64,000 nt of DNA from Mytilus trossulus (lineage: Eukaryota > Mollusca > Bivalvia > Mytilida > Mytilidae). The notes beneath the pieces are model-generated. The model did no database searches. It worked only from the letters and a program-made list of their open reading frames with translations, and was not told where the DNA came from. The stretch lies in assembly GCF_036588685.1 (NCBI RefSeq), contig NC_086386.1:5798117-5862116 (forward strand), read 5' to 3'. A program made the position numbers and the translations under genes. Positions 37,430 through 48,869 of this stretch are shown piece by piece (the stretch's first letter is position 1; each line of letters starts with the position of its first letter).

Positions 37430-39270
37430 CAATCGATAGAAGTAAGGAGAGAATGAAACTTATTTCAAAGTTGGTACATGCTTAATCTCGTCTTGGGTTG
37501 GTAATGAATCTACCCTATCTGGGTTTTTTTAATGAAGTCTAGTATATAATACCATATTAAAAATTAATTGATACTGGCACCGTTTATGTCCTTTCAACTA
37601 TAGTCTAAGAGATCTGCATGCAAATGAGTTATATGCCATTCGTAAGTTTCAGGTGGACAAATTAGCAAATTCTAAAACAACATGTGTGTTCAAGTATTAT
37701 ATTTGGAATATTTCAGTAATAAATTTTTTTTAAATTTTCTCATAAAAAATAGGAGATGTTTAAATTTTATCATGAGTTTGGATCCGTTTTGATTTAAACG
37801 TCTGATGAAGTGTGGTAGTTAGTGTTACCATTTAGTCACTACTAGCTGAGTATGAACAAAGACAGGGTATAGTAAGTTTGATATAGTTCTGATATGGTGT
37901 TGAATAAGTTATACATAATCAACGAGCTATTTGAGAAGTTACTGATTATAGATGAAAATTTAATGCGTTTAAAGAATAGCAGATAAAGCATTAAAATATT
38001 TTAAAATATTCAATATTTGATTTTTTGTAAATGTTTAATGTGTTAAATGCCTGAACAACGTCTTGTTGAATATAGCATTTCAAGCCACGAAAAGATATTT
38101 GTTGTATATACGAGATGATGCTTTCAAAATGAATATTATTTAAAGAAATAAACATTTTCAGTTATAATGCAAAAACCTTCAAGGGATATAACTTATCAAT
38201 ACCGAAAGAGGAAAGTTTCACTACCGTGAAAAAAACATTATTATAAGAAGGACTTCTATGACATTATAATACATACGATTCAGAAAAAAAGTTGAAGGGT
38301 GTCTTTTATCAAATTGGTCTCTACGGAACCATTTTGTTTCTTTCGTTCAAACAGTTAACAAAAAAAGAGCAAAATATTTTTCACACAAATATCAACAAGA
38401 ATGAAATTCATTCTATTGAATGATCAATCTGATACTTTTATATAGATGTCTTAACCAAGTTAACCTCCATGTAGAATACAACTATAGTTATATTTTATTA
38501 CAAATTATCAAGACTGTTTCCCACAGGATCTTATTGCAGGCGTGTTTACTGGACATGCGATACACATTTCCTCTATAGGAGGTAGTAAGCGTTATAATTT
38601 GATTACGAGTGAAGTAATAATGCTTTCATAATAATGCTGCAAAATTTGACACGTATTATAATTACACAAATTAATGTAACTAGTAATTAAACAATTGATA
38701 ACTTGTGGTAATAATTAAGTGTGGCATTAATCCTTCACTTGTGTTGGATTGTGTCATTTTGTTTACAGACGGAATAATAACTCTCTAAAGGCATTATTAC
38801 TTGGAGTGACTCGGTCTGAAGATAGACAGTTACCTTATTCCAGCATTACTCTATGTAATATATTTTTTTCAAGTGTCTCATAAGTCAATTTGTTTGGCTG
38901 TGTATTGATTAATTTAAATACTGCATAATTGTGTTTAATTGTATTTATTGCCTAATTGTTAATCAAAACGTGACATTTTAATAAGGTAATTTATTATAGT
39001 TTTTTTTTTAAAAACCACATTTTACGAAACCATATTTCGGCCTTTACAAATTAAAGCTTTGGGAACTCGAAACCTTTCAAACCATTGATAAAGTTAAATT
39101 AAAAAAGCTAGCTTGTTTAAAAAACATGGAAACTATGTTTTTTATAAACGCAAATATGTCTTGAATATGCATATTCTTCGTCATTGTCTTTGAACAACAC
39201 AATTGAGACCAATAATGGATGTTTACTTTTCAAACTAGTACCAAAGCAAAACAAACCTTGTCGAATTAAA
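37430..39270. other. Noncoding DNA
   Basis: No gene or repeat recognised. At about 38,640-38,850 there is a mixed-composition stretch with several TAAT/ATTA cores and GGCATTATTACTTGGAGTGA, which is a candidate for conservation analysis. Confidence 0.4.
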
Positions 39271-39276
39271 TAGAAT

Positions 39277-39415
39277 AGATATAGGAAGATGTGGTGTAAA
39301 TGCCAATGAGACAACTCTCCATCCAAATAACAATTTAAAAATTAATCCATTATAGGTTAAAGTACGGCCTTCAACACGGAGCCTTGGCTCACACCGAACA
39401 ACAAGCTATAAAGAA
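39277..39415 (+). repeat. Family A repeat, 5' 140 bp
   Basis: AGATATAGGAAGATGTGGTG begins a clean head, followed by 'CAATGAGACAACTCTCCATC', 'AAAGTACGGCCTTCAACACG', and 'CCGAACAACAAGCTATAAAG', where the copy breaks off. Confidence 0.85.
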
Positions 39416-39819
39416 GACTATCAAAGTCAACTATAGATTAAAATTTATTTTTATATTTTCTGCTTCTTAGCTACAAGGAAGCAGCACTAATCAGTAAGAG
39501 TATAACGACTGATTGACTCGGCCGGGTGAGTAAAAAAGGTCAATATAAGCTTAAGATGACTTGTCTTCTTGAGAACCTGTGAACTAGTGCGTTAAATTTC
39601 CGATTGAAATTGTCGATCTAAACTCAGATCTAAACAAAGCTCTTTTTTATATCACATTTAAATGTTCTCGACTTGATATGCAAGTAGTATTTGCCACTGG
39701 ACGTTAAACATTAATTCATCATCGTTTTTGAAAAGAAAAGGGGCATAGCATTTCTGTTTATTAAGGCTACTGATTATTAGTTATAAGTAACCAATATGAA
39801 TTTGAAATTTAAAAGTGAG

Positions 39820-40205
39820 AAGGGAAAATGGGGAATCTGTCAAAGCGACAACAACCCGACCATAGAGCAGACAACAGCCGAAGTCCACCAATGGATCTTC
39901 AGTGTAGCGAGAAATTCCCGTACCCGTAGTCGTCCTTCAGTTGGCCCCTTACAAATATGTATACTAGTACAGTGATAATGAACGTTATACTTAACTCCGA
40001 ATCATACACAAGAAACTAAAACAAAAATTCATACAAGATAAACAAAGGCCAGAGACTCCTGACTTGGGACAGGCGCAAAATTGCAGCGGGGTTAAACATG
40101 TTTACTCACACCACATCTTCCTATATCTATTATAAAATCTCAACCCTCCCTCTATACCTTTAGCCAATGTAGAAAAGTAAACGCATAACAATACGCACAT
40201 CTTGA
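39820..40205 (+). repeat. Family B repeat with inserted family A head
   Basis: Family B landmarks are GGGGAATCTGTCAAAGCGAC, AACAACCCGACCATAG, 'TGTAGCGAGAAATTCCCG', 'CAGAGACTCCTGACTTGGGA' and 'GCGGGGTTAAACATG'. The order fits a common mussel repeat. At 40,105-40,132 the expected sequence is replaced by an inverted family A head (CACACCACATCTTCCTATAT), after which family B resumes with 'ATCTCAACCCTCCC'. Confidence 0.8.
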
Positions 40206-40995
40206 GTATCTTTAGTATCTTTTTGTTCATTTGCATGTTTGGTATATAGATAACATTTATAGTAATGAAAATAAATGCTCTTTGTTGGGTTGTTGTCTCT
40301 TTGACAGATTCCCCGTTTCCATTCTCAATTGTATCTCTTTATACTTTTATATACGTCAAAAATGCATACGTAAATAATCAAATAAATTAATGTATGAAAT
40401 TGGAAACACTGCAATTGACATGCATACAGTTGACTTATTCTAACGGGACTTTACTCCAAGTCCATGCAAAACCCATGCATCCCAGTTGCAACGGCACTCA
40501 CAATAATTGTTTGATTTGATAATTAAATAATTATTTAAACCAACAACAAATGATGTTTAATTTCATATTTCTGTTTGATTAATTGTCATGTCCATGATGG
40601 ACATCTTCCTACAGAACTTCGAACAAAAGCAGCCCGACATGATTTCTGAACTTGATAAAGATAAACAATGACGGAGATAGAAACGAACCGGAATCCGTGA
40701 TTAAATAACACACATAAAGAAGTCCCAACGGAACATCTTATCATTTCCAATTACAAATATGGACAAAAAGTTTTTCCATTGAGGTGCGACATTTCGATCT
40801 CAGATCTTTTGAACCATAGACATTAGCGGTGAAATATCGTTGTTCATCATAGAATGGTTTATTGAGAACTCTGTGATTAATTTCCAGATATAAAATGATT
40901 AAGTCCATTAAAGGGAATACGTTTTACATTTGGAACAGTACAAAAACATTTACTTTGTTTGTTCATTGACCACATGAAACACCCATAGAAAGTAT

Positions 40996-41075
40996 TATAT
41001 AGTTAACAAATCGGTTAGTAGGTTTAGTAGTTATTTATATAGTTAACAAATCGGTTAGTAGGTTTAGTAGTTATG
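40996..41075. repeat. Tandem duplication, 40-bp unit
   Basis: Two exact or near-exact copies of a 40-bp unit containing AGTTAACAAATCGGTTAGTA. Confidence 0.95.
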
Positions 41076-41194
41076 TACGTGGTTATAAAATTACTTTTGG
41101 TCTGCCATTTGTATCTGCATGTTTTCTTTGACAATTGGTATAAGACCATATAAGAACATAAGTAACTAATGACAACTATCGCAAAAACACGTTT

Positions 41195-41670
41195 CGCCTG
41201 CTCAGATATCTGTAACCTGTATCTATATAATGTTTTCTGTTTGTTTGTTGTTTTCATGATTTGCATATGGTTTGGTGTGTCCTTCATGATTTATTATTCA
41301 AATAACAAACATACCATGTAGTAAGCTATATATAAGGCCCCGGTTTGACAAAATGTATTCTACAAAAATACATATGGTGCTCTTCTTTACCTGAGACAAC
41401 AACTGCATGGATCACATGCAGGTTCATGGATTAGGGCGACAGAACATGCATGTGAACAAACTGTATAAATCTGTTGGAAGGGATTTGACTGGTACAATAA
41501 ATATCGCTTGTAGTGCACGATTGATATTTGCTGTTTTTCGCCTGCTCAGATATCTGTAACCTGTATCTATATGATGTTTTCTGTTTGTTTGTTGTTTTCA
41601 TGATTTGCACACTACTCAGTTTCTTTCATCAATGGACATGTGTTACGTACTAGTGTATCATATGGTTTGG
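41195..41670 (+). repeat. Direct repeat pair, ~75 bp, 340 bp apart
   Basis: CGCCTGCTCAGATATCTGTA and the following ~55 bp occur at about 41,199 and again at about 41,539 with one or two differences. The first copy continues into 'ATATGGTTTGGTG'. In the second that block is displaced to about 41,659 by ~50 bp of unrelated sequence. This suggests an old segmental duplication followed by an insertion or deletion. Confidence 0.85.
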
Positions 41671-42625
41671 TGCGATTGATATTGCTGTTTTTCTTTTCTA
41701 AGATGTACTTCTGTTTGTGTTATTTCATTTTACATCATTTATATATTGTAGATATATTTGATTTTTTCCTCGATTATTTAAGGGTGTGTGTTTCATTGTC
41801 AAGTGGTTTGTGCTCAATTTGATGATTTATAGTAGTGTGCCAATCTATGAAATTGGATAGCTTGATGGTGTTTTTGGCTCGTCATGTCGTTCTATGATCT
41901 ATTGGTACCAAGCATAAAGATTATGTTTGTTTTCAATTTCCACAGGACATATATGTATATATTATATAGATTTTAAGTTTAAACTTCGTTATTCATTTAT
42001 CAATAAGACTCAATACAAGAAGACACTCTAACGACGGAGAGGTAACATGCATATACCATAGACATTTTTTACTGTCTAGGACAGTCTTTTATTTACCTCA
42101 ACACGGTGCGGGAGTTTCTCGCTACATTGACGACCAATTGGTGGCCTTCGGCTGTGGTTGGGTTGTTGTCTCTTTGACACATTTCCCATTTCCTTTCTCA
42201 ATTTTACATATAAGTATTTGTCCATTGTTTTCTCTTTGACGTACATATAATGTACATCTCCATTACATCGTATGTACCATTGCAATATATGCTGCACCAA
42301 TTTGTCCAAAGTGTCAAGTCATCCCCTGGTGTAATAATCCGTGGTCTTAAACTGTAAATTGATATTACAGTAACATTTTTATTTATGCTTAAACTTCTGA
42401 TAAGATGTTTGACATCTTTTGTTGATAATATATCTATTACAAAAAGATGACACCCATATTACGTTTTAAATGATAATAAACATATTGTTAACAGTTTTAA
42501 TTCACACGCACCAGCTGGAACCATCTTATGGATACTTAAAATAAGTTTCACGCTTTATATTTTGTAACCTTGTGATTACTTTTTGTTTCAGACATAAAAT
42601 GTTTACACCGTTCAAAACTGCGTGG

Positions 42626-45464
42626 TACGGGGCGCCGAATGGGACTCTTGTGGTTTTGTACTCAAAATTCAATTTTGTACGGACAAAAGTGACTTTTGTT
42701 CAACAAAAATGAGTTCAGTTTAACAAAATTTGTATCATACTACAAATTTGAAATTTTGTCATACAAAATTATCTATCAGCGGACATAAGTCACTTTTGTC
42801 ATGACAAAATTCATTTTTGTTACACAGACTTGACTTTTGTTACCTAATTTGAAAATTGAGCGACAAAAGTCAATTTTGTATTTAAATTAGTTAAGTTTGG
42901 TTTCTGTGAACTAATTTGCATACAAAATCGACTTTTGTTACACAAAATTGACTTTTGTTACACAAAATTGACTTTTGTTACACAAAATTGACTTTTGTTA
43001 CACAAAATTGACTTTTGTGAGACAAAATTGACAAAATTGACTTTTGTCTCAACAAAATTGACAAAATTGAATTTTGTCTCAACAAAATTAACAAAATTGA
43101 ATTTTGTCTCAACAAAATTGACAAAATTGAATTTTGTCTCAACAAAATTGACAAAATTGAATTTTGTCTCAACAAAATTAACAAAATTGAATTTTGTCTC
43201 AACAAAATTAACAAAATTGAATTTTGTCTCAACAAAATTAACAAAATTGAATTTTGTCTCAACAAAATTGATTTTTGTCTCACGAAAGTCAATTTTGTCA
43301 CATAAAATTGACTTTTGTCTCAACAAAATTGACTTTTGTCTCAACAAAATTGACTTTTGTCATCACAAAAATGAATTTTGTCGTCACAAAATTGACTTTT
43401 GTCTCAACAAAATTGACTTTTGTCTCAACAAAATTGACAAAATTGACTTTTGTCTCAACAAAATTAACAAATTTGTCTCACGAAAGTCAATTTTGTCACA
43501 TAAAATTGACTTTTGTCTCAACAAAATTGACTTTTGTCTCAACAAAATTGACTTTTGTCATCACAAAAATGAATTTTGTCGTCACAAAATTGACTTTTGT
43601 CTCAACAAAATTGACTTTTGTCTCAACAAAATTGACAAAATTGACTTTTGTCTCAACAAAATTAACAAAATTGACTTTTGTCTCAACAAAATTTACAAAA
43701 TTGACTTTTGTCTCAACAAAATTGACAAAATTGACTTTTGTCTCAACAAAAATGACAAAATTGAATTTTGTCTCAACAAAAATGACAAAATTGAATTTTG
43801 TCTCACAAAAGTCAATTTTGTCTCACAAAAGTCAATTTTGTCTCACAAAAGTTAATTTTGTTTCACAAAAGTCAATTTTGTCTCACAAAATTGAATCTTA
43901 CCGTACACAATTGACTTTTGTGATTTAATTTCCATATCAGGTAACAAAAGTCAATTTTGTATGCAAATATGTTTATATTTGCATACCTTTAAGACAAAAT
44001 TGACTTTTGTCATGACAAATATGAATTTTGTCTACAAAAATGAATTTTGTCATGACAAAAATGAATTTTGTCTACACAAATGAATTTTGTCATCACAAAA
44101 TTGAAGTTCTCACAAAACAAGTCTGTAGCACATAGTTTTGTAAGTACGGGGCGCCGAATGGGACTCTTGTGGTTTTGTACAAAATTCAATTCTGTCATAA
44201 CAAAATCATTTTTGTCTTACAAAACTATGTGCTACAGACTTGTTTTGTGAGAACTTCAATTTTGTGATGACAAAATTCATTTGTGTAGACAAAATTCATT
44301 TTTGTAGACAAAATTCATATTTGTCATGACAAAAGTCAATTTTGTCTTAAAGGTATGCAAATATAAACATATTTGCATACAAAATTGACTTTTGTTACCT
44401 GATATGGAAATTAAATCACAAAAGTCAATTGTGTACGGTAAGATTCAATTTTGTGAGACAAAATTGACTTTTGTGAAACAAAATTAACTTTTGTGAGACA
44501 AAATTGACTTTTGTGAGACAAAATTGACTTTTGTGAGACAAAATTCAATTTTGTCATTTTTGTTGAGACAAAATTCAATTTTGTCATTTTTGTTGAGACA
44601 AAAGTCAATTTTGTCAATTTTGTTGAGACAAAAGTCAATTTTGTAAATTTTGTTGAGACAAAAGTCAATTTTGTTAATTTTGTTGAGACAAAAGTCAATT
44701 TTGTCAATTTTGTTGAGACAAAAGTCAATTTTGTGACGACAAAATTCATTTTTGTGATGACAAAAGTCAATTTTGTTGAGACAAAAGTCAATTTTGTTGA
44801 GACAAAAGTCAATTTTATGTGACAAAATTGACTTTCGTGAGACAAAAATCAATTTTGTTGAGACAAAATTCAATTTTGTTAATTTTGTTGAGACAAAATT
44901 CAATTTTGTTAATTTTGTTGAGACAAAATTCAATTTTGTTAATTTTGTTGAGACAAAATTCAATTTTGTCAATTTTGTTGAGACAAAATTCAATTTTGTC
45001 AATTTTGTTGAGACAAAATTCAATTTTGTCAATTTTGTTGAGACAAAAGTCAATTTTGTCAATTTTGTCTCACAAAAGTCAATTTTGTGTAACAAAAGTC
45101 AATTTTGTGTAACAAAAGTCAATTTTGTGTAACAAAAGTCAATTTTGTGTAACAAAAGTCGATTTTGTATGCAAATTAGTTCACAGAAACCAAACTTAAC
45201 TAATTTAAATACAAAATTGACTTTTGTCGCTCAATTTTCAAATTAGGTAACAAAAGTCAAGTCTGTGTAACAAAAATGAATTTTGTCATGACAAAAGTGA
45301 CTTATGTCCGCTGATAGATAATTTTGTATGACAAAATTTCAAATTTGTAGTATGATACAAATTTTGTTAAACTGAACTCATTTTTGTTGAACAAAAGTCA
45401 CTTTTGTCCGTACAAAATTGAATTTTGAGTACAAAACCACAAGAGTCCCATTCGGCGCCCCGTA
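42626..45464. mobile_element. Giant foldback element, nested palindromes
   Basis: The left arm (42,626-44,144) and right arm (44,216-45,464) are inverted complements over their whole length; the ~70-bp loop lies between. Outer ends begin TACGGGGCGCCGAATGGGAC, and the 5-bp CGTGG stands on both sides (42,621-42,625 and 45,465-45,469), a plausible target-site duplication. The loop starts with a further copy of the outer end (from 44,145). The arms consist of ~18-30-bp units such as ACAAAATTGACTTTTGT, each a small hairpin in its own right (ACAAAA...TTTTGT). The left arm is ~270 bp longer, mostly from a 198-bp internal direct duplication (starts 43,279 and 43,477). No transposase is encoded. Long frames on both strands (up to 286 codons) are repeat by-products. 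Foldback-type non-autonomous transposon is the best class. Confidence 0.92.
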
Positions 45465-45469
45465 CGTGG

Positions 45470-45560
45470 CTGGTTGATTTAAAAAACATTTTAAAATATG
45501 ACTTGGATGGAGAGTTGCCCCATCGGTACTCTTACCACATCTTCTATTTCTATATAGATT
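45470..45560 (-). repeat. Family A head abutting the foldback element
   Basis: The minus strand from 45,555 reads ATATAGAAATAGAAGATGTG, GTAAGAGTACCGATGGGGCAACTCTCC-like and stops at the foldback boundary, so the foldback appears to have inserted into or beside a family A copy. Confidence 0.7.
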
Positions 45561-45698
45561 GTAACATATTCCTTTGCATATCGTTTTGTTTCTCTCACTC
45601 AGGACTCATGGTCCGGGCTATTAACATTCTGTGACAGCTTACTTTTAATACTTATGAACTCTTCAGTTTTGTAATAACCGTATTTGTCCTATTAGAAT

Positions 45699-45838
45699 CG
45701 AAATAGTTCATGGAAGCCATAGATTGTTGGAAATTTACACATGGCCTGAGCCGTGATATTCGAATTTTATCCTCGCTAACATGGCCTGGGCCATGTGTAA
45801 ATTTCCAACAATCTATGCCTTCCATGAATAATTTCTTC
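45699..45838. repeat. 140-bp hairpin element (MITE-like)
   Basis: Arms of ~45-50 bp share CATAGATTGTTGGAAATTTA followed by CACATGGCC. They are inverted around a ~40-bp centre that contains partial repeats of the AACATGGCCTGGGCC end. No coding capacity. A transcript would form a long stem. Confidence 0.9.
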
Positions 45839-45986
45839 AACAAAAGTTAAAACAACACGAATCTATCAACGTATACCATCAATATAACGTTGTGTGAAAA
45901 GAAACCAGTTGAACTATCCAGTATAAAATAAAGGAAGATAAAGGTGTGTAAAAGCCAAAGCAGACTTGAAAAAAATGACATTTTTT

Positions 45987-47178
45987 AAAGATGACATGTT
46001 CTATCAGCTTTCATGATATTTATAAAGATGAGATGTTCTATCAGCTTTCATGATATTTCTATAGATGACATGTTCTATCAGTTATAATGATATTTCTAAA
46101 GATGACATGTTCTATTAGTTATAATGATATTTCTATAGATGACATGTTCTATCAGTTATAATGATATTTCTATAGATGACATGTTCTATCAGCTTTCATG
46201 ATATTTCTATAGATGACATGGTCTATCAGTTATAATGATATTTCTATAGATGACATGTTCTATCAGTTATAATGATATTTCTATAGAAGACATGTTCAAT
46301 CAGTTAACATGATATTTCTATAGATGACACGTTCTATCAGTTATAATGATATTTCTATAGATGACATGTTCTATCAGTTATAATGATATTTCTATAGAAG
46401 ACATGTTCAATCAGTTAACATGATATTTCTATAGATGACATGGTCTATCAGTTATAATGATATTTCTATAGAAGACATGTTCTATCAGTTATAATGATAT
46501 TTCTATAGATGACATGTTCTATCAGCTTTCATGATATTTCTATAGATAACATGTTCTATCAGTTATAATGATATTTCTATAGATGACATGTTCTATCAGT
46601 TATAATGATATTTCTATAGATGACATGTTCTATCAGTTATAATGATATTTCTATAGATGACATGTTCTATCAGCTTTCATGATATTTCTATAGATGACAT
46701 GTTCTATCAGTTATAATGATATTTCTAAAGATGACATGTTCTATCAGTTATAATGATATTTCTATAGATGACATGTTCTATCAGTTATAATGATATTTCT
46801 ATAGATGACATGTTCTATCAGCTTTCATGATATATCTATAGATGACATGTTCTATCAGTTAACATGATATTTCTATAGATGACATGTTCTATCAGTTATA
46901 CTGATATTTCTATAGATGACATGTTCTATCAGCTTTCATGATATTTCTATAGATGACATGTTCAATCAGTTAACATGATATTTCTATAGATGACACGTTC
47001 TATCAGTTATAATGATATTTCTATAGATGACATGTTCTATCAGCTTTCATGATATTTCTATAGATGACATGTTCTATCAGCTTTCATGATATTTCTATAG
47101 ATGACATGTTAAATCAGTTATAATGATATTTCTATAGATGACATGTTCAATCAGTTAACATGATATTTCTATAGATAT
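45987..47178. repeat. Minisatellite, 37-bp unit, ~32 copies
   Basis: The unit contains GATGACATGTTCTATCAG followed by one of three middles (CTTTCATGAT, TTATAATGAT or TTAACATGAT), then ATTTCTATA. The three variants are interspersed. The array ends exactly where a family A copy begins, and two diverged units reappear beyond that copy (GTAGATGACATATTCCACTG near 47,736 and GAAGATGAAATGTTATAT near 47,794). Confidence 0.97.
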
Positions 47179-47179
47179 A

Positions 47180-47725
47180 AAAAAGAAGATGTGGTATGAT
47201 TGCCAATGAGACAACTATCCACAAAAGACAAAAATGACACAGACATAAACAACTATAGTTCACCGTACGGCCTTCAACAATTAGTAAAGCCCATACTGCA
47301 TAGTCAGCTACAAAAGGCCCCGACAAGACAATGTAAAACAATTCAAAGGAGAAAACTAACAGTCTTATTTATGTTAAAAAAAATGAACGAAAAACAAATA
47401 TGTACACATAAACAAACGACAACCACTGAATTACAGGCTCCTGACTTGGGACAGGCACATACATAAATAATGTGGCGGGGTTAAACATGTTAGCGGGATA
47501 CCAACCCTCCCCTTACTTGGGACAGTGGTATAACAGTTCATCATAAGAACGAACTATACAAATCAGTTGAAAAAGGCTAAACTCATCAGATGGACAAAAA
47601 TACAAGTAGACGTGAACGGGTACTTATACATCCCGACACAAAAAGACAGATCTAAGAGTACTTGCAGTTATTTGACAGCTAGTTCAAAGCCACTAAAAAC
47701 TAATAAAAAAATCATGCATCTTTCA
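47180..47725 (+). repeat. Family A repeat, near full length (~545 bp)
   Basis: Runs from AGAAGATGTGGTATGATTGC to 'CAGTTATTTGACAGCTAGTT' with all internal blocks, including CACCGTACGGCCTTCAACAA, 'GGCTCCTGACTTGGGACAGG', 'GCGGGGTTAAACATG' and 'AACTCATCAGATGGACAAAA'. It is the reference copy for the 3' half in this window. It has no coding capacity that I recognise. Confidence 0.85.
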
Positions 47726-47864
47726 GTATATTCTGTAGATGACATATTCCACTGGCTAACATCTCATTGATTTTGCTTTTAGTGTAATATTAATGAAGAT
47801 GAAATGTTATATTATATGATACCTGACCGAATCAGGGTACCTGCTATTTCTTTCGACTTCTTTT

Positions 47865-47970
47865 ACTTTAGCTGTATGTTTATTCGCTGAGAATAGAACT
47901 ACTGGGCTTTACTTTAGCTGTATGTTTATTCGCTGAGAATAGAACTACTGGGCTTTACTTTAACTGTGAT
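47865..47970. repeat. Tandem duplication, 46-bp unit x2.2
   Basis: ACTTTAGCTGTATGTTTATT with its following 26 bp is present twice exactly (47,865 and 47,911), plus a partial third at 47,957. A separate ~27-bp duplication (CTCTTAGTAATTGAAGACAG) occurs at about 48,248-48,297. Confidence 0.95.
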
Positions 47971-48724
47971 ATATGTAAAACCAATGATACCAAGTGTGTG
48001 TTTGTGTCACTTGAAAATTCTATGCAAATAAATAAAGCTAAGCATAAAATAATCGCTGCAAACTAAACACTTACAAAAGGTTCTTACCGAAATCTCAGTT
48101 TTAGTACTGTATTTATAAAATATTCTAGGAAAATAAACGTTTTAGTATAGTGTCCGTGTACAGTTTCAATGCCGTGTTGTGCCTTTGAAACGGGAAGTAA
48201 ATAACAATGCTGATTTACTGGTTTATAAAAGAATATGAGTATATATCTCTTAGTAATTGAAGACAGAAATAACTCTTAGTAATTGAAGACAGAAAAAAAA
48301 ACCCGTTCTTTTAATGTATAAAACTATGAATAAAAGCTTAAATGAGATATACGGCAATGAGGTAGCAATCATTTAACAAAATAAGCATAAGACAAGAATA
48401 AAGAGATGTCAACATAGTTAATTGTCTTCAACTACAGACTCCCTTACCAACCAACCCATCAATCAATAGATTCAACGTGCTGTTTGGTGAGATCATGACG
48501 TAAATGTTTGTATTTTTTTTTTCATACTACGATGAAAACTATATGTTCTGCTCGATGTCAAGTCCTACTTTGATATTTTACTAAAAAAAAAAAAGTGGGA
48601 TACATTCTAAATGTTGTGCACTTTTATCTGTTTTATGTGGTTTATTGATGCGTAAAATATATGTTTTTCGTTCATTTTTTTTTTGTACATTACCTTATTA
48701 TTTGCGTATGAACTGTTTAACATT

Positions 48725-48865
48725 TTTCAGTTTATAGCTGATTATGCAGTATGGGGTTTGCTCGTTGTTGAAGGTCGTATGGTGACCTTACGTAGTCAAC
48801 TTCTATGTGATTTGGTCTGGTTAATAGTTATCGCATTGGCACGCAGACCACATCTTCTAAATGTT
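48725..48865 (-). repeat. Family A repeat fragment
   Basis: The minus strand reads from GAAGATGTGGTCTGCGTGCC at 48,860 down to 'CCATACTGCATAATCAGC' at 48,733, which resembles the intronic copy at 30,921 and that at 47,180. Confidence 0.7.
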
Positions 48866-48869
48866 TTAT

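Larger units (their letters stand above)
40281..42220 (-). repeat. Family B 5'-end fragments, two
   Basis: At 40,281-40,335 and 42,095-42,220 the minus strand shows the family B start (GGGAAATGTGTCAAAGAGAC-like, then AACAACCCAACC). The second also includes the downstream CGAGAAACTCCCGCACC block. The DNA between the two fragments is described under the duplications at 40,996 and 41,195 and otherwise shows no gene. Confidence 0.7.

Noticed and set aside
42958..45132. Long open frames on both strands (up to 286 codons, 'LTKLNFVSTK' repeats) in the foldback element
   Set aside because: The unit lengths (30 and 198 bp) are multiples of three, so frames stay open by periodicity. The same pattern appears on both strands and in several frames, without any coding signature.
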